Source: SHLQ01 sp964451305 (GTDB lineage: Bacteria; Actinomycetota; Acidimicrobiia; Acidimicrobiales; SHLQ01). Taken from it: a stretch of DNA of 64,000 nt. Position 1 is the first letter of the stretch. Each line of letters starts with the position of its first letter. Below are positions 1-6,435 of the stretch, piece after piece. Below the pieces are notes generated by a model, which did not search any database, was not told the DNA's origin, and saw nothing but the letters and a program-made list of their open reading frames with translations. A program made the position numbers and the translations under genes. The stretch lies in NCBI GenBank assembly GCA_964451305.1, contig CAYVHV010000020.1, positions 1 to 64,000 on the forward strand. Reading direction: 5' to 3'.

Positions 1-146
1 ACATCTACCTGTCTCGCGGGGTTCTGGCGACAAACGGTCAACTCGTCGAGCGCGCGGTATCGATTCTCGAAGCGCAGAATTACGCGGTTCTTACGCCCGC
101 CCAGGTACGTGACAACCTGGAGCTCACGAAGAACGGGAGCCGATAG
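1..146 (+). CDS. BKACE family (beta-keto acid cleavage) enzyme, C-terminal fragment
   Basis: The reading frame is open from the window edge to TAG at 144-146 and gives the last 47 residues. The tail has ATNGQLVERAV followed by LTPAQVRDNLEL. This matches the conserved C-terminus of the 3-keto-5-aminohexanoate cleavage (BKACE) family, which cleaves beta-keto acids using acetyl-CoA. The next gene downstream is a carnitine dehydrogenase-like protein. In carnitine-degrading bacteria the BKACE neighbour is the 3-dehydrocarnitine cleavage enzyme that yields betainyl-CoA, so that is the likely substrate. The catalytic domain lies outside the window, so substrate is inferred from context only. Confidence 0.6.
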   Translation, partial: IYLSRGVLATNGQLVERAVSILEAQNYAVLTPAQVRDNLELTKNGSR

Positions 147-225
147 ATGAAAGAGAATATCGGGTCCCGTTCTTCCATCGTTCCCGCTCAGGGCCCTTCG
201 GGCCAGGCCGCTCGGGCCGTGAAGC

Positions 226-1233
226 ATGGCTGAAAAGGCTGAGGCTATCGAATACGAACCGGTCGCGATCGAACGGGCCGCGGTCGTTGGCTGCGGAGTG
301 ATCGGTGCAGCCTGGGCGAGCCGCATGCTGCTCAGCGGTGTCGACGTCGCGATCAGCGACCCATCGCCCGAGGCTGAGCAGATCCTGACCGACGTCATGG
401 CCAACGCTGTCGCTGCGTGGGATGACCTCGGTCTCTCGACCTCGAACCGCGGCACGTATCGCATGGCCGAGTCGATCGCCGATGCGGTGGCTGACGCGGA
501 GTTCATCCAGGAGAGCGTTCCCGAGCGACCCGAGGTTAAGGAAGCGGTGCTCGCGCAGATCGAAGCTTCGGCTCCGACCGACACGATGATCGGCTCTTCA
601 ACATCGGGCATTCGTGCGACCGTGATGCAAGCAACGATGACGAACCCAGAGCGGCTCGTCGTTGGGCATCCGTATAACCCGGTCTACCTCCTACCGATCG
701 TCGAGGTAGTGGGCGGTGAGCAGACGCCGATCGAGAACGTTCGACGAGCACAGAGCATCTATGCCGGAATCGGTATGAAGCCGGTCCGCGTGCGTGTCGA
801 TATCGACGCGTTCATCGGCGATCGCCTGCTCGAGGCGCTGTGGCGTGAAGCCCTCTGGCTCGTGAACGATGGCGTAGCGACCACCCAAGAGATCGACGAC
901 ATCATGACCCACGGGTTCGGGTTGCGATGGGCGCAGATGGGCCTCTTCGAGACCTACCGCGTGGCCGGTGGAACGGGTGGCTTCAAGCACTTTATGGATC
1001 AGTTCGGGCCCACCCTGGAATGGCCATACAGCAAGCTCATGGACACTCCTGAGTACACCCCAGAGTTGGTCGACACGATCGTTAGTCAGAGCGACGACCA
1101 GTCCGGCATGCACGACGTCCGCGAACTCGAACGCATCCGAGACCGCAATGTCGTCGGCTTCCTCAAAGTGCTCGAAACCAACGAGTGGGGTGCCGGCAAC
1201 GCCATCGCCAAGCATCGAAAGCTCGAGGACTAA
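226..1233 (+). CDS. L-carnitine 3-dehydrogenase (3-hydroxyacyl-CoA dehydrogenase fold)
   Basis: A 335-residue NAD-dependent dehydrogenase. The Rossmann loop GCGVIG is at residues 22-27, ESVPE at 96-100 and SSTSG at 124-128. The catalytic-His segment GHPYNPVYLLPIVE is at 147-160. The PVYLLPIVEV wording is typical of carnitine dehydrogenases rather than of fatty-acid 3-hydroxyacyl-CoA dehydrogenases. Length fits the family (about 320 residues). It probably oxidises L-carnitine to 3-dehydrocarnitine in the cytoplasm, feeding the BKACE enzyme whose end lies 79 nt upstream, on the way to glycine betaine. The start ATG has only a weak ribosome binding site. A generic 3-hydroxyacyl dehydrogenase is the alternative. 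Confidence 0.8.
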   Translation: MAEKAEAIEYEPVAIERAAVVGCGVIGAAWASRMLLSGVDVAISDPSPEAEQILTDVMANAVAAWDDLGLSTSNRGTYRMAESIADAVADAEFIQESVPERPEVKEAVLAQIEASAPTDTMIGSSTSGIRATVMQATMTNPERLVVGHPYNPVYLLPIVEVVGGEQTPIENVRRAQSIYAGIGMKPVRVRVDIDAFIGDRLLEALWREALWLVNDGVATTQEIDDIMTHGFGLRWAQMGLFETYRVAGGTGGFKHFMDQFGPTLEWPYSKLMDTPEYTPELVDTIVSQSDDQSGMHDVRELERIRDRNVVGFLKVLETNEWGAGNAIAKHRKLED

Positions 1234-1241
1234 CCAAGATT

Positions 1242-1282
1242 TGTCCCTCGTTTGATACCTATGCGGTATCAAACGAGGGACA
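1242..1282. terminator. Perfect 18-bp inverted repeat after the carnitine dehydrogenase gene
   Basis: Left arm TGTCCCTCGTTTGATACC (1242-1259) is exactly complementary to 1265-1282, with a 5-nt loop. It begins 9 nt after the stop codon. There is no T-run, so Rho-independent termination is not obvious. An operator or repeat element is possible. Confidence 0.5.
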
Positions 1283-1295
1283 GAAACCGGATTGA

Positions 1296-1332
1296 CCATA
1301 TCGAAAAACGATGTTATTGTTTTTCGATATGG
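1296..1332. promoter_or_regulatory. Palindromic operator overlapping the DUF2975 start codon
   Basis: Arms CCATATCGAAAAAC (1296-1309) and GTTTTTCGATATGG (1319-1332) are a perfect inverted repeat around a 9-nt centre. The right arm contains the ATG at 1329. The centre and arm edge hold a TATTGT box (1315-1320) suitable for a leaderless transcript. The co-encoded HTH protein two cistrons along is the natural candidate to bind it (inference). Confidence 0.65.
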
Positions 1333-1910
1333 AAAAGACGGCGGCACATAGTTCGACAGAGGGTTCGTGGTTCAAGGGTGGGCTGTCTGGTCCGTGGGTC
1401 TTCGCAGCTGCGGCCGTGCTCATTGTCATCTTCGGCGCGGTTGCACTCGGTCAGTCGGCGTTTTCGAATTCGCTGCCATTCGGGCCTGGCTTCCTCGTAG
1501 AGTCCAATGGTCAACAGGACACCATCGTGGTGCCGACACAGATCGAGTCGATCGGCGTGAGACTCGGCTGGGGGTTCAGCGTCGCCCTGAAGTTCTTCGC
1601 AGGGGGATTGGCATTCCTTACCTTCGGCCAGGTCGGTCGGCGTGTTCCAGGAGTGCCGTTGTTCTCCTCGGAGATGCGCGGGTTTCTCACGATCCGCTGG
1701 ACACTCTTCGTCCTCACTTTCGTCGCGGCCGAATTTATTCAGACGTTCCTTGCCGGCCCCGTTGGTGACGCGGCGGGACTCGTCGATGCCAGCGCCGTAT
1801 CCGGTGAGTTTGGACCGATCGCCTCGCCGGTGATCTGGGCGTCGGTGATCCTCGGCTGGGTTGCGAAGCAAGGTGCCGCGGTTCAGGCTGAAACCGAAGA
1901 CATCGTCTAG
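1329..1910 (+). CDS. DUF2975-like membrane protein
   Basis: A 193-residue protein with about four hydrophobic segments, near residues 17-38, 72-94, 117-138 and 163-180, and a short charged C-terminus (AETEDIV). Composition and partner gene match the DUF2975 family of small integral membrane proteins encoded with a COG3655-type HTH regulator. The upstream in-frame ATG at 1311 lies in the operator, so 1329 is preferred. The TAG stop overlaps the GTG of the next gene by one base (TAGTG), implying translational coupling. Its biochemical role is unknown. It probably works with the regulator in membrane or stress signalling (inference). Confidence 0.65.
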   Translation: MEKTAAHSSTEGSWFKGGLSGPWVFAAAAVLIVIFGAVALGQSAFSNSLPFGPGFLVESNGQQDTIVVPTQIESIGVRLGWGFSVALKFFAGGLAFLTFGQVGRRVPGVPLFSSEMRGFLTIRWTLFVLTFVAAEFIQTFLAGPVGDAAGLVDASAVSGEFGPIASPVIWASVILGWVAKQGAAVQAETEDIV

Positions 1911-2380
1911 TGGCGACCACCGACCCGCATGGCTGGGTTGTCGTGCACCTCGACGCGTTGCTGCGTGACCGCGGAATGACTGCGACCGAACTGGCAGAAC
2001 GCATTGGCATCACCCAGGCCAACGTGTCGATTCTGAAGACCGGCAAAGCCAAAGCGATCCGGTTTACGACGCTCATTGCGATCTGTCACGCGCTCGATTG
2101 CCAGCCCGGCGACTTGCTCTCCTACGAAACGTACGAAACCGCCAGTGTCCAGGATGGAACGGCACGCACCGGAGCCGCCGGAATCACGTTGCTCGCAGCA
2201 GGTCCGAGGCCGATCGCTGTCGTCAAGGAATTGCGAGAGCTTGGCGGGCTGGGTCTACGCCAAGCGAAGGACCTTGTCGATGAGACACCATCGCTTGTTC
2301 TCACCGGACTCACGTTGGAAGAGTCCAGCGTCGCCCTTGCGAAGCTTCGAAAGGCTGGAGCGACGGTCGAACGGCACTAG
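1910..2380 (+). CDS. HTH (Xre/COG3655-type) regulator fused to a ribosomal L7/L12 C-terminal-like domain
   Basis: A 156-residue protein. Residues 23-70 form an Xre-type helix-turn-helix (TATELAERIGITQANVSILK, then ALDCQPGDLL). Residues 91-156 resemble the L7/L12 C-terminal domain: GITLLAAG, VVKELRELGGLGLRQAKDLV, and a final KLRKAGATVE. In the ribosomal stalk this fold recruits translation factors. Here it is joined to a DNA-binding domain, which is unusual. It is translationally coupled to the DUF2975 gene and probably autoregulates through the palindrome at 1296-1332. The GTG start is fixed by the overlap. What the L7/L12-like part binds is unknown. Confidence 0.8.
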   Translation: MATTDPHGWVVVHLDALLRDRGMTATELAERIGITQANVSILKTGKAKAIRFTTLIAICHALDCQPGDLLSYETYETASVQDGTARTGAAGITLLAAGPRPIAVVKELRELGGLGLRQAKDLVDETPSLVLTGLTLEESSVALAKLRKAGATVERH

Positions 2381-2443
2381 CGTTGTTGGTAAGGCTTTCG
2401 TAATTGCTGCAGGACCCTGAGCGAGTCGACTCTGGTGTCGCAG

Positions 2444-2449
2444 GTACTC
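2444..2449 (+). promoter_or_regulatory. Leaderless-type -10 box (TACTCT)
   Basis: TANNNT hexamer ending 7 nt before the ATG at 2457, so the transcript would start at or next to the start codon. Confidence 0.45.
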
Positions 2450-2456
2450 TCGCAGT

Positions 2457-3266
2457 ATGTCGAAGTCCCTCGTGAAGAGTCGATCACTACTGCTCGCTTT
2501 GGCGCTTATCGCCACAGCTTGTTCGTCCACAGCTGATATCGCTACCACGACCCAGGTCGAAGAGGTTACCGAAGAAGTCATCGCCGAACCTGCTTTCGAG
2601 ATTCCCGACACCGAACCGACCATCGAGTCAGATGGCGTTGGGATTGGTCGCGTCGAAATCGACGGTACTGGGATCGACTACATCGTGAGCGTGCCAGACG
2701 GTTTCGAGCTCGGCGGCGAGGCACCGTTGTTGCTCGCCTTTCCGCCCGGAGGGCAAGATCTCCAGCTCACCACCTCGGTCGCACGACAAACGTACATCCC
2801 CGAAGCCGATCGCCTCGGCTGGGTCGTGGTCAGCCCGGCAGCTCCCGACGGCCAGCGATTCTTCGACGGGAGCGAAGCACTCGTGCCCGGATTTCTCGAC
2901 TGGGTTGAGACGTGGGTCAGCCCCGAGGGCGGTGCTCCGCACGTTGTGGGGCCGAGCAACGGAGGGATCAGCTCGTTCCGCTACGCCGTTCAGAACTCCG
3001 ACCGAGTGCAATCGGTGCAGGTTTATCCCGGATTTCCACGAGGCGATGCCGACCGTGCAGCCCTAGCCGACATTGCAGACATTCCCATCCGCCTCTATGC
3101 AGGCGAGACGGACACGGTGTGGGTAGAGAACGCTGAGGAAACGCTCGCCTCGCTCACCGCCCTCGGTGCCGATGTCGAATTGACCGTCTTTCCAGGTGAA
3201 GGGCACGTGCCGTCGTCGACTCGGGACGGAACGATCCTCTTCGAACAACTCGAGAGCTTTCGGTAG
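2457..3266 (+). CDS. Secreted lipoprotein alpha/beta hydrolase, paralogue A
   Basis: A 269-residue lipoprotein with a signal peptide and lipidation Cys at residue 22 (LIATAC). An acidic linker leads into an alpha/beta hydrolase related to LpqC/PHB-depolymerase-type esterases. The PPGGQ oxyanion segment is at 96-100, the nucleophile elbow GPSNG has Ser167, the acid is Asp219 (AGETDT) and the base is His250 (GEGH). It is the first of three tandem genes carrying four copies of this domain. All have the same layout, and the segments GWVVVSPAAP and FEQLE recur in most copies. It should act outside the membrane on an ester or polymer substrate. The substrate cannot be told from sequence. Confidence 0.8.
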   Translation: MSKSLVKSRSLLLALALIATACSSTADIATTTQVEEVTEEVIAEPAFEIPDTEPTIESDGVGIGRVEIDGTGIDYIVSVPDGFELGGEAPLLLAFPPGGQDLQLTTSVARQTYIPEADRLGWVVVSPAAPDGQRFFDGSEALVPGFLDWVETWVSPEGGAPHVVGPSNGGISSFRYAVQNSDRVQSVQVYPGFPRGDADRAALADIADIPIRLYAGETDTVWVENAEETLASLTALGADVELTVFPGEGHVPSSTRDGTILFEQLESFR

Positions 3267-3319
3267 ACCTGAGCGCTCGGGTATCTCAAATTGGGTGAGA
3301 TTCGGCCGATTCGCCTGGT

Positions 3320-4075
3320 ATGGCGCGGTTCAAACTCTCACTGTTCATCCTCTTTGCCCTCATCGCTGCGGCGTGCAGCGGCGGTAGCGAAGCAGCGACG
3401 CAGGAATTCGATGTGTCGAACTTTCTCGTCAGTGCCGGAGCGACCGAGCAAGGTATGGTCGAGATCGGCGGGCGATCTGTCGAGTACATGGTCACGATCC
3501 CCGAAGGATTCGCTGTTGGTGACACCGCGCCGGTGCTGCTCGCTCTTCCTCCGGGCGGACAAGACCTAGAGATCACTCGAAACGCCCACAACGCTGTCTA
3601 TCACCGTGAGGCGATCCGGCTCGGCTGGGTCGTTGTGAGTCCAGCTGCGCCCGGTGGCGATCTCTTCTTTGATGGCGGTGAAGACGTCCTCCCCGGTTTC
3701 GTCGATTGGATCGAGGCGTGGGTGACACCCGAGGGTGGCGCACCGCACGTCGCTGGCATTAGCAACGGCGGCATCAGTGCCTTCCGTTTCGCAGCCGAAA
3801 ACCCGGACCGCCTCCAGTCGCTCGTCGTGTTCCCTGGCTTTGCCCAAAGTGACGACGATAGAGAAGCGCTCGCGCAACTCTCCGGTATCCCTGTTCGTAT
3901 GCATGTCGGTGGAAATGACACCGGCTGGATCGCCGAATCCGAGGCGACGTTCACCGCGTTGATCGCCGCTGGGACCAACGTCCGTCTCGAGACATACCCG
4001 GGTGAGAACCATGTCATTCAAGCCACATCGGATGGTCAGATCATCTTCAGCCAACTCGAGAGCTTCCGCGGCTAG
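3320..4075 (+). CDS. Secreted lipoprotein alpha/beta hydrolase, paralogue B
   Basis: A 251-residue lipoprotein with lipidation Cys at residue 19 (LIAAAC) and a shorter linker than its neighbour. The catalytic triad by alignment to the flanking copies is Ser148 in GISNG, Asp200 in VGGNDTGW and His231 in GENH. PPGGQ at 77-81 is the oxyanion region. It lies 53 nt after paralogue A on the same strand and is closer in sequence to the first domain of the following two-domain gene (shared GGAPHVAGISNGGISAFR) than to paralogue A. Likely an extracytoplasmic esterase or depolymerase; substrate unknown. Confidence 0.8.
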   Translation: MARFKLSLFILFALIAAACSGGSEAATQEFDVSNFLVSAGATEQGMVEIGGRSVEYMVTIPEGFAVGDTAPVLLALPPGGQDLEITRNAHNAVYHREAIRLGWVVVSPAAPGGDLFFDGGEDVLPGFVDWIEAWVTPEGGAPHVAGISNGGISAFRFAAENPDRLQSLVVFPGFAQSDDDREALAQLSGIPVRMHVGGNDTGWIAESEATFTALIAAGTNVRLETYPGENHVIQATSDGQIIFSQLESFRG

Positions 4076-4141
4076 GCAGAGCCATGCTTAAGACTCGGTG
4101 AAGAGCTGAGCACTCCAGCTTCGCGGCGGGCACCGTGCAAC

Positions 4142-4147
4142 TACCGT
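4142..4147 (+). promoter_or_regulatory. Leaderless-type -10 box (TACCGT)
   Basis: TANNNT hexamer 4 nt before the ATG at 4152 and 7 nt before the second in-frame ATG at 4155. Confidence 0.4.
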
Positions 4148-4151
4148 TCGT

Positions 4152-5735
4152 ATGATGCGCAAAATCCTCGCCCCAGTTTTGGTTTCTGTATCGCTGCTCG
4201 CTGCGGCGTGTGGAAGCGCTGGCGAAACCGCAGCAAATGATGTCGCCGATACCGATGCCGAAGATGCTGCTGAGGCCGTCGCAGGCACTGATGACGGCGC
4301 CGCTGAAGCTGTCGAGACGCTCGAGTTCGATACGTCGGACTTGGAGATCGCCCCCGGAGCGGTCGAAACCGGTTCAGTCGACGTTGCCGGCACCACGATC
4401 GAATACGTCGTTTCGGTACCGGAAGGTTTCGAACGCGGTGATACCGCTCCGGTGCTACTGGCACTGCCTCCCGGCGGCCAAAGCCTCTCAACGACAGAGT
4501 CGACGGTCGATCGGGTGTATGCCGCCGAGGCACAGCGCCTCGGATGGGTCGTGGTAAGCCCGGCTGCTCCAAACGGCGTCCGTTTCTTCGACGGAGCCGA
4601 AGAGTCGCTGCCAGGTTTCGTCGACTGGATCGAAGCCTGGGTGACACCCGAGGGTGGCGCGCCTCATGTGGCGGGGATCAGCAATGGTGGGATCAGCGCA
4701 TTCCGCTATGCGACGCAGAACCCTGACCGGACGCTCTCGGTCATCACCTTCCCAGGGTTCCCTCGTGGCGACGCCGATCGCGCAGCTCTCGACGGGCTCG
4801 TCGACATCCCGGTGCGTATGTACGTGGGTGGGGATGACACCGGTTGGATCGGTCCTGCCGAGACCACCGTGGAATCTCTCGAAGCGATCGGCGGCGATAT
4901 CGAACTCGAGATCTTCCCAGGTGAGGGACACGGAATCGAATCGACATCTGACGGCACGCTCGTATTTGAACAACTCGAGAGTTTCCGCGTTGGCAGCGAC
5001 GATGTCGAAACGAACGCCGACACAGACGAAACCGACACTACCGAGGAGAATGCAGTGGCCGAAGCCGCTACTACCGAACCCGCGATCCAAGCGGGCGCGG
5101 TGTCCAATGGAATCGTGACGATCGACGGTTCACCCATCGAATACGTGACTGCGGTTCCGAGCGGCTTCGAAGCGGGAGATACCGCACCAGTACTGCTCGC
5201 GTTCCCACCCGGTGACCAGAGCTTCTCGCTCACCGAGAGTCTCGTGCGCGGAACGTATGCGTCTGAAGCACTACGACTTGGATGGGTCGTCATTAGTCCT
5301 GCTGCGCCCGAGGGTGTGAGGTTCACCCAAGGAAGCGAAGTGCTGCTCCCTGGTTTCGTCGACTGGGCTGAGACCTGGGTGACTCCCGAGGGCGGAACTC
5401 CGCACGTGATCGGTATCAGCAACGGCGGGCTCAGCGCCTTTCGCTATGCAGGAGAGAACACCGATCGAATTCAATCACTCGTGGTCTTCCCCGGGTTCCC
5501 GCAGTCGCCAGCGGATCGGGCAGCGTTCGCCGATCTGACCGACGTGCCGATTCGAATGTTCGTCGGCGGACTCGACGAGCCGTGGATTGGTCCATCCCAA
5601 GACACGGTGACGACCGTCGAAGAGCTCGGCGGCGATATCTCGCTGACCGTCTTCGACGGAGAGGGCCACGTGATGGATTCAACTCGTGACGGCACCGTGC
5701 TTTTCGAACAGCTCGAAGGCTTCCGCACCCGGTAG
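4152..5735 (+). CDS. Secreted lipoprotein with two tandem alpha/beta hydrolase domains, paralogues C and D
   Basis: A 527-residue lipoprotein (Cys20, LLAAAC). An Ala/Asp/Glu-rich linker is followed by hydrolase domain 1 (about 60-279; Ser177, Asp229, His260), a second acidic linker (280-312) and domain 2 (about 313-527; Ser423, Asp475, His506). Both triads are complete, so both domains may be active. Domain 2 has PPGDQ where the other copies have PPGGQ and an LSAF elbow, so it is the most diverged copy. The ATG at 4155 is an equally good start. The gene is the product of an internal domain duplication within a local tandem array. Role: probable extracytoplasmic esterase or depolymerase. Confidence 0.8.
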   Translation: MMRKILAPVLVSVSLLAAACGSAGETAANDVADTDAEDAAEAVAGTDDGAAEAVETLEFDTSDLEIAPGAVETGSVDVAGTTIEYVVSVPEGFERGDTAPVLLALPPGGQSLSTTESTVDRVYAAEAQRLGWVVVSPAAPNGVRFFDGAEESLPGFVDWIEAWVTPEGGAPHVAGISNGGISAFRYATQNPDRTLSVITFPGFPRGDADRAALDGLVDIPVRMYVGGDDTGWIGPAETTVESLEAIGGDIELEIFPGEGHGIESTSDGTLVFEQLESFRVGSDDVETNADTDETDTTEENAVAEAATTEPAIQAGAVSNGIVTIDGSPIEYVTAVPSGFEAGDTAPVLLAFPPGDQSFSLTESLVRGTYASEALRLGWVVISPAAPEGVRFTQGSEVLLPGFVDWAETWVTPEGGTPHVIGISNGGLSAFRYAGENTDRIQSLVVFPGFPQSPADRAAFADLTDVPIRMFVGGLDEPWIGPSQDTVTTVEELGGDISLTVFDGEGHVMDSTRDGTVLFEQLEGFRTR

Positions 5736-5794
5736 GCACGGAAGTTCCTTCTGTCTGAGCTGCGTCGGTGATGGTGGGAGTGAGCCCCGACAAG

Positions 5795-6412
5795 TTATTG
5801 CGGACGTTCCCCGAAGTCTGGGCCGACCGTGCGTGTGCGTTTGAGCTCCCAGAAGTCGTCCATCGTCGACATGGTGACCATGGCATCCCAAAGGGCGAGG
5901 CCTTGCTCACCTTGTGGAGCGCGGCTGATCACCGGCCCGAAGATTCCGATCTTCTCGCCGGTGTCTTTCTCGAAACCGATGATCGGCGTGCCGACGTCTT
6001 GTCCAACGAGTTCGAGGCCGGCATCCATCTTTTCGCGGATGACCGCATCCCAAGACTCGTCCTCGAATGCTGAAGCAAACGAGGTGTCCATGCCTGCCGC
6101 CTCAAGGATTTCCTCTACTGGAGCGTAGAGCTTCTCGTCGTGGTGGATGAACGTTCCCGCTTGCCAATAGAAGCGATGAGCTGCTTCGTTTCCGTCTTTG
6201 GCATTGATGGCTTCGAAGACGCGGAGCAGATTGTGGGTGTAGACGACCGGCTTGTAATAGTCGGAGTCCTCGGGCGGGTTGTTCTTGAACAACAAGCTGA
6301 TCGGTTGCCACGTTACGGACAGATCACGTTCCGGCTGTACAACTTCGACGACCCAACGGGCCGTCACCCAACACCACGGTCAAATAGGGTCTACCCACTT
6401 CTCAATGTTCAT
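5795..6412 (-). CDS. Selenocysteine-containing Rv2466c/DsbA-like thiol oxidoreductase (TGA at 6380-6382 = Sec)
   Basis: Reading through an in-frame TGA gives 205 residues. They start MNIEKWVDPI, then Sec11, then PWCWVTARWVVEV. This aligns with the FDPLCPWCWITSRW active-site region of mycothiol-dependent nitroreductase Rv2466c, with Sec replacing the first Cys of CPWC. The rest matches too: VGQDVGTPII, IFGPVISRAPQGE, LWDA and a WELKRTRTVGPDF tail. The ATG at 6412 is the only start before an upstream in-frame TAA. A conventional caller would start at GTG 6367 and lose the active site. A hairpin at 6347-6365 is a SECIS candidate. The gene is divergent from another selenoprotein with 23 nt between start codons. 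It probably reduces substrates with mycothiol in the cytoplasm. Confidence 0.85.
6347..6365 (-). promoter_or_regulatory. Candidate bacterial SECIS hairpin for the Rv2466c-like selenoprotein
   Basis: On the minus strand GACGGCCC (6365-6358) pairs with GGGTCGTC (6354-6347), 8 bp with one G-U, around a GUU loop. The stem base lies 14 nt and the loop 22 nt after the UGA, in the range SelB uses in bacteria. The loop contains the GU pair expected of bacterial SECIS elements. Confidence 0.6.
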
Positions 6413-6422
6413 TCGCCGACCT

Positions 6423-6428
6423 TACACT
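6423..6428 (+). promoter_or_regulatory. Leaderless-type -10 box (TACACT) for the UGSC selenoprotein
   Basis: TANNNT hexamer ending 7 nt before the ATG at 6436, inside the 23-nt spacer between two divergent selenoprotein genes. Confidence 0.5.
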
Positions 6429-6435
6429 ATGGGTC

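Noticed and set aside
691..1347. Long minus-strand frame opposite the carnitine dehydrogenase gene
   Set aside because: It is a high-GC antisense shadow with no recognisable domain; the plus-strand enzyme explains the region.
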